Part shown: piece after piece, positions 34,178 through 42,839 of the stretch | How the letters are laid out: each line of letters opens with the position of its first letter | Numbering within the stretch: the first letter of the stretch is position 1 | Assembly: GCF_039941015.1 (NCBI RefSeq) | Contig: NZ_JBDVFI010000086.1 | DNA length: 64,000 bases | DNA from: Sedimentitalea sp039941015 | Lineage (GTDB): Bacteria; Pseudomonadota; Alphaproteobacteria; Rhodobacterales; Rhodobacteraceae | Strand: one strand, 5' to 3' | The notes under the pieces: model-generated | What the model was told of the DNA's origin: nothing | The model's input: the letters and a program-made list of their open reading frames with translations, nothing else | Databases searched by the model: none | Translations under genes and position numbers: made by a program

Positions 34178-36957
34178 GGCTCTTTCCCTGACGCCAGCAA
34201 CGACCCGATCACCGTGGTCGCCGCTGCATATGCAGTTTCAAGTGCTGTGCTCAGCGCGTCAAGCGTGTCGTACCCGGTGCTCCGACACAAGAACGCGGCG
34301 CCGCCCTCGCCTAGATCTTTCAGCTGAAGGGTCTGACCCGAAAGCAATCGCGCCGCTGCCTGTACCGACCAGTAGAGATCATAGCATTGGTTCAGTTGCG
34401 TCGCGTTCTCTTCACTGATCCAGCCGCAGGTCACCCCGCCTTGCAATCCTGAGGGTACATCGCGCGCGCCTGATCCTGAAAGCAAGGCACCGGCCTGAGC
34501 AACCAGTTCGATGTCCTGCATCCGCCCGGCACCGATCTTGGCATCCCACACACCGTCGGGCGATTTGGCCCCGGCGATCTTCTCCCGCATCTCGGCAACC
34601 TCGCTCAGCACCTGTGCACGATCGCGGGGCGATGACAGAACATCTTCGCGGAACGCTTCGATATCATCCGACAGTTCCTGAACCCCGGCGATCACGCGCG
34701 CACGGGTCAGGGCAAGGTGTTCCCACACCCATGCCTCGTCCTTTTGATAGTTCTGAAAGCTCGACCAGCTGGTTGCCACGGGACCCTGATTTCCCGAAGG
34801 ACGCAGGCGCATGTCGACCTCATACAGTCGCCCTTGCGACATCTGTGCGGTCAGCGCGGTTATCAGCGCCTGTGTCATTCGCGCATAATAGGTGCGTGTT
34901 GCCAGAGGGCGCGGCCCCTCGGACGCATCGGCATCCTGCGGATCGTAAATGACGATCAGATCAAGGTCGGACATGGCATTCAGCCGCCCCGCGCCCAATG
35001 ATCCCATCCCCAGAACTGCAGCGCCGCGTCCAGGTGGCGGCCCGTGTTTTTCGGAGAATTGCCTGACAACCAGAGGACAAAGCGCAGCAATCACTGCACC
35101 CGCGAGATCCGCATATTGCAACCCCGCCGCCGTGGCATCAATAAGGCCCCGCAAGTGGTGGACACCAATACGAAAATGCCATTCCTTGTTCCAGCGACGG
35201 GCGGTGTCCAGTTGGGTCTCATAGTCTGGTTCATCCCCTAACAACCGCGTCAATTCGGCCTCAAGCGCGTCTATTCCGGGCCAGTCGGAAAAGAAATCAC
35301 CGCCAATCACCGCGTCAAAAACCCCGGCGTTGCGTGACAAATGCCCCGCCAGCGCGGGTGATGTGCCAACGATATCGACCAGCAGGTCAATCAGTTGGGT
35401 GTTTGCCTCAAACAACGAGAACAGTTGCACGCCTGCAGGTAGCCCCGACAGGAAGCCATCAAGCGCGATCAGCGCTTCTTCGGGTTTTGAGGTTCGCCCC
35501 AGTCGCGCCAACAGTTCCGGCTTGAGACGATCAAATATCTGTTGCGCCCGCTGCGACCGCAGCGCGGGATAGGTTGGCCATCGTGCGAGAATACTGTCAT
35601 CAAAGTTGACAGGCTCCTCCGAGGGGGGCGTCGCATGATCGGGTGCAAAGAAATCCTCGGTCAATGCGTGAACTTCATCCAGCCGTTCGCCAATGTTCTC
35701 CAGCAAGTCCGCCGGGTTCATGTCCATCAGACAGGCAATGCGGGCAATCCCTTCCTCGGATTGCGGAACTTTGTGAGTCTGCGCATCGTTCACCATCTGG
35801 ATCCGATGTTCAACCTCGCGGTGAGCGCGGTAATGATCGCTGAGTTGCGCTGCGACCTCGGGCGGAATCCACTCCTTCTCCGCAAGTGCGACGAGCCCAG
35901 CCACGGTCTCGCGCTGGCGCAACCCGACATCCCTGCCCCCGGCGATCAATTGCCGGGTCTGGGTAAAGAATTCAATTTCGCGAATGCCGCCGCGCCCCAG
36001 TTTCATATCGTGCCCGGGCACCGAAACCGCACCGCCGGTACCCTTGGTCTCGCGAATGCGCAAACGCATATCGTGGGCGTCCTGAATGGCCGCAAAATCC
36101 AGATGCCTGCGCCAGACAAACGGCGTGAGCGCGGTCAGAAACTGCTCGCCCGCCGCAATGTCACCTGCCGCTGGCCGCGCCTTGATATAGGCGGCGCGCT
36201 CCCATGTGCGACCCAAGCTCTCGTAATACCGCTCTGCCGCCTCTGCCGCCATGCAGACCGGGGTGACGGCGGGGTCCGGACGTAGCCGCAAATCGGTCCG
36301 AAACACGTAACCGTCGGCCGTCCGCTCGCTCAGCAAAGTGCACATGTTGCGCGTCGCCCGAACCATGCCCTGACGCGCCTCGTAAAAATCATCAGGGTCA
36401 AAACGGGTTTCGTCAAACAGGCATATCAGATCGATATCCGAGGAATAGTTGAGTTCGTGCGCGCCCATCTTGCCCATCGCCAGCACAAACAACCCACCGG
36501 CGGTTGCAACATCATCCTCGGTCAGGCCCGGTAGTTTCTTGCGGCGGATCAGGTTCGCAATCTCTGACTTGATCGCCACGTCACAAACCTGTCCGCCCAG
36601 ATCGGTAAGAATTCCAGTCACACGTTCCAATGGCCAGACACCGGCCAGATCGGCCAATGCGGTCATCAGCGCCACCCGCCGTTTGGCCTGTCGCAACCCG
36701 GTTTTGAGTTGGTCGGGCGGCAGCGCGGCGAGGTCGGAAATGCAACTTGCAATGGCGGCGTCGGGATCGTCGGCGGCCTCGAGCAACCACTCGGCCTCGC
36801 TTTCGATCAAGGCCCGCAGATAAGGGCTGCTGCCGGCCGCGCCTTCAATCAGCGACGCCAGATCACCGGTCGCGCCCGGCACGGCGGCGCGGGTTTCTGC
36901 CCCGAGTTCACGGTCATAGGCGCGCGGCATACGGGATATATTCTTACACAACGACAT
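34174..36957 (-). CDS. glnE: Glutamine synthetase adenylyl-/deadenylyltransferase
   Basis: The 927-residue bifunctional enzyme has two nucleotidyltransferase domains: NYSSDIDLICLFD near 155 (deadenylylation half) and NAMSDLDLIVIYD near 650 (adenylylation half), plus GGIREIEFFTQTRQL and a matching helical GlnD-UR-type segment. It controls glutamine synthetase in response to PII. The length is normal. The start at 36957 fits the family beginning (MPRAYDREL a few residues in). Divergent from the deacylase gene at 37042. Confidence 0.95.
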   Translation of the reverse strand: MSLCKNISRMPRAYDRELGAETRAAVPGATGDLASLIEGAAGSSPYLRALIESEAEWLLEAADDPDAAIASCISDLAALPPDQLKTGLRQAKRRVALMTALADLAGVWPLERVTGILTDLGGQVCDVAIKSEIANLIRRKKLPGLTEDDVATAGGLFVLAMGKMGAHELNYSSDIDLICLFDETRFDPDDFYEARQGMVRATRNMCTLLSERTADGYVFRTDLRLRPDPAVTPVCMAAEAAERYYESLGRTWERAAYIKARPAAGDIAAGEQFLTALTPFVWRRHLDFAAIQDAHDMRLRIRETKGTGGAVSVPGHDMKLGRGGIREIEFFTQTRQLIAGGRDVGLRQRETVAGLVALAEKEWIPPEVAAQLSDHYRAHREVEHRIQMVNDAQTHKVPQSEEGIARIACLMDMNPADLLENIGERLDEVHALTEDFFAPDHATPPSEEPVNFDDSILARWPTYPALRSQRAQQIFDRLKPELLARLGRTSKPEEALIALDGFLSGLPAGVQLFSLFEANTQLIDLLVDIVGTSPALAGHLSRNAGVFDAVIGGDFFSDWPGIDALEAELTRLLGDEPDYETQLDTARRWNKEWHFRIGVHHLRGLIDATAAGLQYADLAGAVIAALCPLVVRQFSEKHGPPPGRGAAVLGMGSLGAGRLNAMSDLDLIVIYDPQDADASEGPRPLATRTYYARMTQALITALTAQMSQGRLYEVDMRLRPSGNQGPVATSWSSFQNYQKDEAWVWEHLALTRARVIAGVQELSDDIEAFREDVLSSPRDRAQVLSEVAEMREKIAGAKSPDGVWDAKIGAGRMQDIELVAQAGALLSGSGARDVPSGLQGGVTCGWISEENATQLNQCYDLYWSVQAAARLLSGQTLQLKDLGEGGAAFLCRSTGYDTLDALSTALETAYAAATTVIGSLLASGKEP

Positions 36958-37041
36958 GAGCGCAGATTGAAGCCGGGTGGCGAGCGCGTCAATGCAGGAA
37001 CGGCTTGCGAAAGCGAACTGTTTCGGGTCAGGGTGCGCGCC

Positions 37042-37509
37042 ATGAGCAAAAGCATGAGACGTGTCCGCGCAGCGTTAGAGGCGGCTGGATTTGAACCCGA
37101 GATCCAGGAAACCAAACTGGCCCGCACGGCGCTGGACGCGGCCGATGCCGTGGGCTGCGAGGTCGATCAGATTGCCAAATCGATCATTTTTCAAGGACAG
37201 AACAGCGGTGACGCCATCCTGTTTCTGACCGCTGGCGGCAACCGCGTCGATGAGACCAAGGCCACTGCGGTGGCTGGTGAACCGCTTGGCAAGGCAAAGG
37301 CGGCGTTGATCCGCACGCAAACAGGCTTTGCCATTGGTGGGGTCGCGCCTGTTGGGCACCTAAACCCGATCCGTGCGTTCATGGACCCAAAACTGCTGGA
37401 ATTCGACGAAATCTGGGCTGCAGCGGGGACTCCGCACCATGTTTTTCGCACCTCGCCGGATGATCTTATAAAAATATCAAACGCGCAAATATATGAATTT
37501 ACATCATAA
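37042..37509 (+). CDS. YbaK/EbsC-family aminoacyl-tRNA deacylase
   Basis: The 155-residue enzyme matches the YbaK/ProX editing fold: VGCEVDQIAKSIIF near 35, LTAGGNRVD, and the GGVAPVGH motif near 100. Such proteins hydrolyse mischarged tRNAs, for example Cys-tRNA-Pro. The start at 37042 was chosen because it begins the conserved domain; the reading frame upstream is an antisense shadow of glnE. Confidence 0.9.
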   Translation: MSKSMRRVRAALEAAGFEPEIQETKLARTALDAADAVGCEVDQIAKSIIFQGQNSGDAILFLTAGGNRVDETKATAVAGEPLGKAKAALIRTQTGFAIGGVAPVGHLNPIRAFMDPKLLEFDEIWAAAGTPHHVFRTSPDDLIKISNAQIYEFTS

Positions 37510-37518
37510 AATAAGTAA

Positions 37519-37537
37519 ATGTAAAAAACATTCACAT
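37519..37537. promoter_or_regulatory. Upstream operator copy before the DUF2852 gene
   Basis: ATGTAAA-N5-TTCACAT, a 19-base inverted repeat with one mismatch to the second copy at 37577. It lies just upstream of the -35 element of the RpoH-like promoter. Confidence 0.6.
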
Positions 37538-37542
37538 TAACT

Positions 37543-37569
37543 CTTGCAATACGCCCTCTCAATCCCGAT
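37543..37569 (+). promoter_or_regulatory. Heat-shock-type (RpoH) promoter of the DUF2852 gene
   Basis: CTTGCAA at 37543-37549 and CCCGAT at 37564-37569 are 14 bases apart, close to the alphaproteobacterial sigma-32 consensus. Transcription would begin near 37577, where the second operator starts. Confidence 0.55.
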
Positions 37570-37576
37570 CTTGGTG

Positions 37577-37595
37577 ATGTGAAAGACATTCACAT
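37577..37595. promoter_or_regulatory. Downstream operator copy overlapping the likely start site
   Basis: ATGTGAA-AGACA-TTCACAT, a perfect 7-bp inverted repeat with a 5-base centre. Its copy lies 58 bases upstream. A repressor binding both sites could loop across the promoter. Confidence 0.65.
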
Positions 37596-37622
37596 TGAAA
37601 CACCTTCAGGAGAGAGACGACC

Positions 37623-38051
37623 ATGACCATGATGACCGAAACCGTTCCCGCCACGGCCCATCCGGGCTGGTTTTCCCGCGCCGAGTCCTGGCTTGACAGC
37701 AAGGGCAAAGGAGCCTGGATCGCTGCAATGGTCCTTGGCTTCGTGTTCTTCTGGCCCGTCGGCCTCGCCTTCCTCTTTTACATGATCTGGAGCAAACGCA
37801 TGTTCAGTAAATCCTGCAGCCGTCGCACGTCGCGCAAACTTCACCGCATGACCATGTCGTCCTCGACGGGAAACAGCGCGTTCGATGCTTACAAGACCGA
37901 AACGCTGCGCCGCCTGGAAGAGGAACAGAACAATTTTGAATCCTTCCTCGAGCGTCTGCGCGAAGCCAAGGACAAGGCCGAATTCGATCAGTTCATGGAC
38001 GAACGTGCCAAACAGGCCGATCGCGACCGTGACGAAGGCGAAGCAGCCTGA
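37623..38051 (+). CDS. DUF2852 protein
   Basis: The 142-residue protein has one hydrophobic span (about 35-57, WIAAMVLGFVFFWPVGLAFL), a basic turn and a charged helical C-terminus likely to form a coiled coil (LRRLEEEQNNFESFLERLRE). It matches DUF2852, an alphaproteobacterial family of unknown function. The start at 37623 has AGGAGAG upstream; the second ATG three codons later is possible. It sits behind a heat-shock-like promoter, suggesting an envelope stress role. Confidence 0.85.
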   Translation: MTMMTETVPATAHPGWFSRAESWLDSKGKGAWIAAMVLGFVFFWPVGLAFLFYMIWSKRMFSKSCSRRTSRKLHRMTMSSSTGNSAFDAYKTETLRRLEEEQNNFESFLERLREAKDKAEFDQFMDERAKQADRDRDEGEAA

Positions 38052-38062
38052 TATCGTACCAA

Positions 38063-38088
38063 CCGTCCCCGCCGAAATGCGGGGACGG
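38063..38088 (+). terminator. Terminator hairpin after the DUF2852 gene
   Basis: A perfect 10-bp stem CCGTCCCCGC / GCGGGGACGG with a 6-base loop lies 11 bases past the stop. A short T-containing stretch follows. It separates the gene from the RDD gene. Confidence 0.65.
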
Positions 38089-38122
38089 GCCGCGTTTAAT
38101 AGGTCAACTCAGGGTATACACA

Positions 38123-38566
38123 ATGTTCAACCTGCCGGATCCGGATCGCCAGCCGGAATTTTATTCCTCCGTTCCGCTCAAACGCCTGCTCGCCTGGATC
38201 ATCGACACGTTCCTTGTGCTGCTGATGTGCATCGTTGCCGTGTTTCTGACATTCTTTGTCGGGGCATTCCTCTTTGGCATTTTGTGGATCGTTCTCAGCT
38301 TTTGCTATCGTGTTGTCACAATGGCCAACGGCTCCGCGACCTGGGGTATGCGCTTTGTCGGAATCGAGTTCCGCACCGCCGATGGCAACCGGTTTGACCT
38401 GCCAATGGCCCTCGCCCACACCACCGGCTACACCGTCAGCATCGCGCTTCCGATCCTGCAGGTCATTTCGATCGTTATGATGTTGACTGGCGCACGGGGT
38501 CAGGGTCTGACTGACGCCTTTCTGGGCACTGTTGCACTAAACAAAAGGTCTGAACTGCGCGCTTAA
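38123..38566 (+). CDS. RDD-family membrane protein
   Basis: The 147-residue protein has three hydrophobic spans and the RDD signature: KRLLAWIIDTFLV (Arg-Asp pair) near 20-32 and TWGMRFVGIEFRTADG near 73. RDD proteins are small membrane proteins, some linked to ion exchange. It lies between the DUF2852 and bpt genes on the same strand. Confidence 0.87.
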   Translation: MFNLPDPDRQPEFYSSVPLKRLLAWIIDTFLVLLMCIVAVFLTFFVGAFLFGILWIVLSFCYRVVTMANGSATWGMRFVGIEFRTADGNRFDLPMALAHTTGYTVSIALPILQVISIVMMLTGARGQGLTDAFLGTVALNKRSELRA

Positions 38567-38630
38567 TTCCGCACTTGGCGACCCAGAGATCGGTTGTTAT
38601 CATTTTCATGAAAGCAACTGCGGACCGTTC

Positions 38631-39452
38631 ATGCGACACACTCTACCCATTGCACCACAATTCTATGTAACGGCACCTCAACCCTGCCCTTATCTTGAGG
38701 GCAGGATGGAGCGTAAACTGTTCACCTCGCTTCAGGGTGACAATGCCGATCGCCTCAACAACGGGTTAAGCCAGCAAGGCTTTCGGCGCTCGCAGAATGT
38801 GCTCTACCGACCGTCCTGTGCAGAATGCTCGGCCTGCCTGTCCGCCCGCATTGACGTCAGCCGGTTCAAACCCACAAAGAGCCAGAAACGCGCCGCGCGC
38901 CGGAACGCGGGTCTGGTTCGGCACGCCACTTCGCCTTGGGCCACAGAGGATCAGTATGACCTCTTCCGCCGCTACCTTGATGCGCGTCACGCTGATGGCG
39001 GCATGGCGGACATGGATGTTTTTGAATTCTCAGCGATGATCGAAGAGACCCCTATTCGCAGCAGGGTCATCGAATACAGTGATCTCGAGGCGGATACGCT
39101 TGTCGGCGTCAGCCTGACCGATGTTCTCGAAGACGGGCTGAGCATGGTTTATTCGTTTTACGCCCCCGACAGGCCACAGCACAGCCTGGGCACGCACATG
39201 ATCATGGACCACATCGAGATCGCGCGGAATGCCAACCTGCCCTATGTCTATCTCGGGTATTGGGTGCCGGGCAGTCAGAAAATGGGATACAAGGCCAAGT
39301 TCTCGGGTCTAGAAGTTTACATTGGCGGCGAATGGAAATCGGTATCAAACCCCGATGCTTTCAATGCCGAAACCCATCCGCTGTCCACCGACCCGATCGC
39401 CGAACAGGTCGCCAATATCAGCCTGCCGGATGGTCGACCGACCCGTCTCTAA
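38631..39452 (+). CDS. bpt: Aspartate/glutamate leucyltransferase
   Basis: The 273-residue enzyme has the ATE fold of arginyl/leucyl transferases: CPYLEGRMERKLFTSL near 19-34, then CAECSACLSARIDVSRF and the C-terminal YVYLGYWVPGSQKMGYKAKF. Bacterial Bpt transfers leucine from Leu-tRNA to N-terminal Asp or Glu, marking proteins for the ClpS/ClpAP N-degron pathway. Length and motifs are normal. Confidence 0.93.
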   Translation: MRHTLPIAPQFYVTAPQPCPYLEGRMERKLFTSLQGDNADRLNNGLSQQGFRRSQNVLYRPSCAECSACLSARIDVSRFKPTKSQKRAARRNAGLVRHATSPWATEDQYDLFRRYLDARHADGGMADMDVFEFSAMIEETPIRSRVIEYSDLEADTLVGVSLTDVLEDGLSMVYSFYAPDRPQHSLGTHMIMDHIEIARNANLPYVYLGYWVPGSQKMGYKAKFSGLEVYIGGEWKSVSNPDAFNAETHPLSTDPIAEQVANISLPDGRPTRL

Positions 39453-39608
39453 ATTTCGTATATGCCAACCACAACGGGTGCGCCCTCCTTTCAGCGGCGG
39501 CATTTGCCACCATGCGAACACACTGCAGACGGTGTAAACGTACCCCGGACAAGCAATATTTGATGCATTCTTTCGTCTGAGTTCAGCCATGCGCAACAAA
39601 ACGCCGCA

Positions 39609-39625
39609 CTCAATGCCGAATTGAG
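39609..39625. promoter_or_regulatory. Inverted repeat upstream of the ilv promoter
   Basis: CTCAAT and ATTGAG flank a 5-base centre, about 25 bases before the putative -35 element. Next to it two near-identical 10-mers GTTTCGCGAC and GTTTCGCGGT lie in tandem (39631-39650). Either could bind a regulator of branched-chain amino acid synthesis. Confidence 0.4.
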
Positions 39626-39649
39626 GCGCGGTTTCGCGACGTTTCGCGG

Positions 39650-39678
39650 TTGACGCCCCTGTTTTGCGAACCTAATGT
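39650..39678 (+). promoter_or_regulatory. Possible sigma-70 promoter of the ilv leader
   Basis: TTGACG (39650-39655) and TAATGT (39673-39678) are 17 bases apart. The -10 match is weak (CCTAAT at 39671 is an alternative), but transcription from here would include the leader peptide gene and the attenuator. Confidence 0.4.
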
Positions 39679-39706
39679 CGCCGCAGCATGAAAAGGAGCG
39701 GTGACC

Positions 39707-39754
39707 ATGTCACGCCTAGTCGTCATTGTAGGAACCACGCGCATGGGCCGGTAA
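39707..39754 (+). CDS. ilv operon leader peptide
   Basis: A 15-residue frame (MSRLVVIVGTTRMGR) starts 7 bases after a strong AAGGAG. Five branched-chain codons in a row (Leu-Val-Val-Ile-Val) lie directly upstream of a terminator and of acetolactate synthase. This is the pattern of a transcription attenuator: slow translation of these codons when Leu, Val or Ile are short would let transcription continue. Confidence 0.85.
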   Translation: MSRLVVIVGTTRMGR

Positions 39755-39781
39755 CGGTAAACCATATTTCGACCCATGCGC
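39739..39781 (+). promoter_or_regulatory. Leader RNA hairpin (pause or antiterminator)
   Basis: GCGCATGGG (39739-39747, within the leader peptide codons) pairs perfectly with CCCATGCGC (39773-39781). A ribosome finishing the leader would cover the first arm. The hairpin overlaps the terminator stem by one base, so whether it is a true antiterminator needs folding analysis. Confidence 0.5.
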
Positions 39782-39806
39782 CCCCGCCAAGAACGGGGGT
39801 TTTTTT
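39781..39806 (+). terminator. Attenuator terminator of the ilv leader
   Basis: CCCCCG / CGGGGG with loop CCAAGAA is followed by seven T. It lies 26 bases after the leader peptide stop and 36 bases before the ilvB start, so it must be bypassed for ilvBN to be expressed. Confidence 0.88.
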
Positions 39807-39841
39807 ATGCGCAGGACGTTGTCTCGGATGGAGCAAAACAG

Positions 39842-41593
39842 ATGACACGTGAAATGACCGGAGCAAAAATGTTGGTGCAGGCGCTGAAGGATCAGGGCGT
39901 CGACACGGTTTTCGGATATCCCGGCGGCGCTGTGCTACCTATTTATGACGAGATCTTTCAGCAGAACGATGTCCGGCACGTGCTGGTACGACATGAACAA
40001 GCCGCCGTTCACGCGGCCGAAGGGTATGCCCGCGCCAGTGGCAAGCCCGGTGTGGCCCTTGTGACGTCCGGACCGGGTGCCACCAATGCGGTGACCGGAC
40101 TGACCGATGCCTTGATGGATAGCATCCCGATTATTGTCTTTTCCGGACAGGTGCCGACATTCATGATCGGATCGGATGCGTTCCAGGAAGCGGACACCGT
40201 GGGCATCACCCGCCCCTGCACCAAGCATAACTGGCTGGTGAAAGATACCGACAAGCTGTCAGGTGTTATCCACGAGGCGTTCCATGTGGCCACGTCAGGT
40301 CGGCCCGGTCCGGTGCTCGTGGACATCCCAAAGGATGTTCAATTTGCTACCGGCACCTATACCAAACCCTCGCCAACCGCGTCGCACTATCAGCCGCGCG
40401 TGAAAGGCGATCTCGAAGAGATCACCGAACTCGTCGCAGCGATGGAAAAAGCCAAGCGCCCGGTATTTTATACCGGCGGTGGCGTGATCAATTCCGGCCC
40501 TGCGGCCAGCCAGTTGCTGCGTGAACTCGTGGACGCGACCGGCTTTCCGATCACATCCACGCTCATGGGGTTGGGTGCCTATCCGGCCTCGGGCAAAAAC
40601 TGGCTGGGTATGCTGGGAATGCACGGGCTCTACGAGGCCAACCTCGCGATGCATGATTGCGACCTGCTGATCAATATCGGCGCGCGGTTTGATGACCGGA
40701 TCACCGGGCGGATCGATGCGTTCAGCCCGAAATCCATCAAGGCGCATATCGATATCGACCCCAGTTCCATCAACAAGGTGATCAAGACCGATATTCCGAT
40801 TGTCGGCGATGTCGGCCATGTTCTGGAGGACATGTTGAAGGTCTGGAAGTCGCGCGGCCGCAAGACGAACGCAGAAGCCGTGACCAAATGGCAGATGAAG
40901 ATCAACGAATGGCGCAAGGTGGATTGTCTGGCCTATTCGCCCGACGACAAGTCCATCAAACCGCAGCACGCGCTTACCCGCCTGCAAGCGCTGACCGAGG
41001 GCATGGACCGCTATATCACGACCGAAGTTGGTCAGCATCAGATGTGGGCGGCACAATATCTCGGGTTTGACGAGCCGAACCGCTGGATGACATCCGGGGG
41101 CCTTGGCACGATGGGATATGGCTTCCCTGCATCAATCGGTGTGCAGATGGCCCACCCCGACAGCCTTGTGGTCAATGTTGCCGGCGAGGCAAGCTGGCTC
41201 ATGAACATGCAGGAAATGGGAACAGCGGTTCAGTATCGCCTGCCCGTCAAGCAGTTCATCCTCAACAATGAACGTCTTGGCATGGTCCGCCAGTGGCAGG
41301 AACTGTTGCACGGCGAGCGGTATTCCCACAGCTGGTCCGAAGCCCTGCCCGATTTCGTGAAACTCGCCGAAGCCTTTGGTGCCAAGGGTATCATCTGCAA
41401 GGATCCCGCCGATCTGGATGATGCGATCATGGAAATGATCAAACATGACGGTCCGGTGATCTTTGATTGTCTTGTCGAAAAGCATGAAAACTGCTTTCCA
41501 ATGATCCCGTCGGGCAAGGCCCACAACGAAATGCTGCTCGGCGAAGCGGAAACCCAAGGCGTGATTCAGGCCGGCGGCGCGGTTCTGGTTTAA
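39842..41593 (+). CDS. ilvB: Acetolactate synthase large subunit
   Basis: The 583-residue thiamine-diphosphate enzyme has GYPGGAVLPIYDE at 25-37, the catalytic Glu in VRHEQAAVHAAEGYARASG, GPGATNAVTG and the cofactor motif around VVNVAGEASWLMNMQEM. It makes acetolactate or acetohydroxybutyrate for Val, Leu and Ile. The start at 39842 was chosen because the longer frame runs through the attenuator and GGAG lies about 10 bases upstream. It is cotranscribed with the small subunit. Confidence 0.95.
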   Translation: MTREMTGAKMLVQALKDQGVDTVFGYPGGAVLPIYDEIFQQNDVRHVLVRHEQAAVHAAEGYARASGKPGVALVTSGPGATNAVTGLTDALMDSIPIIVFSGQVPTFMIGSDAFQEADTVGITRPCTKHNWLVKDTDKLSGVIHEAFHVATSGRPGPVLVDIPKDVQFATGTYTKPSPTASHYQPRVKGDLEEITELVAAMEKAKRPVFYTGGGVINSGPAASQLLRELVDATGFPITSTLMGLGAYPASGKNWLGMLGMHGLYEANLAMHDCDLLINIGARFDDRITGRIDAFSPKSIKAHIDIDPSSINKVIKTDIPIVGDVGHVLEDMLKVWKSRGRKTNAEAVTKWQMKINEWRKVDCLAYSPDDKSIKPQHALTRLQALTEGMDRYITTEVGQHQMWAAQYLGFDEPNRWMTSGGLGTMGYGFPASIGVQMAHPDSLVVNVAGEASWLMNMQEMGTAVQYRLPVKQFILNNERLGMVRQWQELLHGERYSHSWSEALPDFVKLAEAFGAKGIICKDPADLDDAIMEMIKHDGPVIFDCLVEKHENCFPMIPSGKAHNEMLLGEAETQGVIQAGGAVLV

Positions 41594-41668
41594 CAGGCAA
41601 TTCGGATAGTGGTGGTCAGGCGCCTGAGACGCGCCTGACATTCGGAACATCTCAGGAGTAAAGACAGC

Positions 41669-42229
41669 ATGTCTGCCCTACACATCAAAAAAGGCGCAAC
41701 CAAGCACTCGGCTTACAACCTGCGCCCGACCTTTTCCGATACGCAGGAACGTCATACAATTGCGGTTCTTGTCGAAAACGAGCCCGGCGTGCTGGCCCGT
41801 GTCATCGGGCTGTTCTCTGGTCGTGGTTACAACATCGAAAGCCTTACAGTGGCCGAAGTGGACCATACCGGCCACCTGAGCCGCATCACGATCGTCACCA
41901 CCGGCACGCCGCAGGTGATCGAGCAGATCAAGGCCCAGCTCGGACGAATCGTCTCCGTTCACGAGGTGCACGACTTGACGGTCGAAGGGGCGTCGGTCGA
42001 ACGGGAATTGGCGATGCTCAAGGTTGTTGGAGATGGGGAGAAGCGCGTCGAGGCATTGCGCCTGGCCGATATCTTTCGCGCCAATGTCGTTGACAGCACG
42101 CTGACCAGCTTTGTCTTTGAAATCACGGGCGCTCCGGAAAAGATCGATGCATTTGCCGATCTCATGCGCCCGCTGGGTCTGTCCGAGGTCGCCCGCACTG
42201 GCATCGCCGCCCTGATGCGTGGCGATTGA
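41669..42229 (+). CDS. ilvN: Acetolactate synthase regulatory small subunit
   Basis: The 186-residue protein has an N-terminal ACT domain (HTIAVLVENEPGVLARVIGLFSGRGYNIESL) that binds valine for feedback control, and the usual C-terminal domain. It follows ilvB by 75 bases and has CAGGAG before its ATG. Together they form the complete synthase. Confidence 0.95.
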   Translation: MSALHIKKGATKHSAYNLRPTFSDTQERHTIAVLVENEPGVLARVIGLFSGRGYNIESLTVAEVDHTGHLSRITIVTTGTPQVIEQIKAQLGRIVSVHEVHDLTVEGASVERELAMLKVVGDGEKRVEALRLADIFRANVVDSTLTSFVFEITGAPEKIDAFADLMRPLGLSEVARTGIAALMRGD

Positions 42230-42241
42230 TCAAGACGTTAT

Positions 42242-42263
42242 GAAGCGGACAAACGTCCGCTTC
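42242..42263. terminator. Terminator hairpin after ilvN
   Basis: A perfect 9-bp stem GAAGCGGAC / GTCCGCTTC closes an AAAC loop 12 bases past the ilvN stop. It lies between convergent genes and may serve both directions; no long T run is seen. Confidence 0.6.
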
Positions 42264-42299
42264 GAACACATCTGACGCGGTTTAGAAGAAAGCGAAACC

Positions 42300-42665
42300 T
42301 CAGGCGCGGCTTGCGGTGCTGGTGCGGTGTTTGTTGCGTCCCGACGTGTGCGATGCCGCGAACGGGATGATCTCGGCAGACCCGCGATGCTTTTGGGTTG
42401 GTGTCGCTGGTGAAACCTGAACCGTTCCAACCGCCCCGATAGACTCGGGCAACTCCGGAAACACGCCTTCGGCGATCAATCGAGGATTGTGGGCTAACCG
42501 CATATTCCGATCCATCGACAGGTCGAACTCAACCCAGTCTCCGGCATCCATCGGAACCATTTGCGCATCAATCGGCGACCGGTAAAATGCAAGATCGCCA
42601 TGATCTTCGCACCAAATTACCGCCTTATGTTCTTCCTCGTCACTCCAGAGCACTACACCAAACAT
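42300..42665 (-). CDS. Uncharacterised protein
   Basis: The 121-residue protein starts MFGVVLWSD with an N-terminal beta-like region (VIWCEDHGDLAFYR, GDWVEFDLSMDRN) and a Ser/Thr/Arg-rich tail. I do not recognise a family; the first half might be an OB- or SH3-like barrel. The start at 42665 was preferred. It is convergent with ilvN, and its upstream region is AT-rich. Confidence 0.55.
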   Translation of the reverse strand: MFGVVLWSDEEEHKAVIWCEDHGDLAFYRSPIDAQMVPMDAGDWVEFDLSMDRNMRLAHNPRLIAEGVFPELPESIGAVGTVQVSPATPTQKHRGSAEIIPFAASHTSGRNKHRTSTASRA

Positions 42666-42787
42666 GATTTTTCCCACTTAATCTCTCTAAACTAAGTTTG
42701 AGCCAATTCTTTACAATCAGACATGGAAAACCTGGCGTCGTACTCTTGCATTTTGTGTCTGAACAAGTAGCTTAGCGACCCAAATTG

Positions 42788-42803
42788 GCGTCAATATTGA
42801 CGC
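42788..42803. promoter_or_regulatory. 16-bp perfect palindrome upstream of the XRE regulator
   Basis: GCGTCAAT directly followed by its complement ATTGACGC. It sits about 100 bases before the regulator start and about 120 from the divergent gene at 42665, in an AT-rich stretch. Confidence 0.55.
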
Positions 42804-42839
42804 TAGTTGGCATCTAAGTTTGAAATTCAATCCCAATTT

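Noticed and set aside
36709..37041. N-terminal extension of the YbaK-like protein
   Set aside because: It is antisense to glnE and outside the conserved domain.
39776..39841. Longer N-terminus for ilvB
   Set aside because: It would be translated through the attenuator hairpin and T run, and lacks family conservation.
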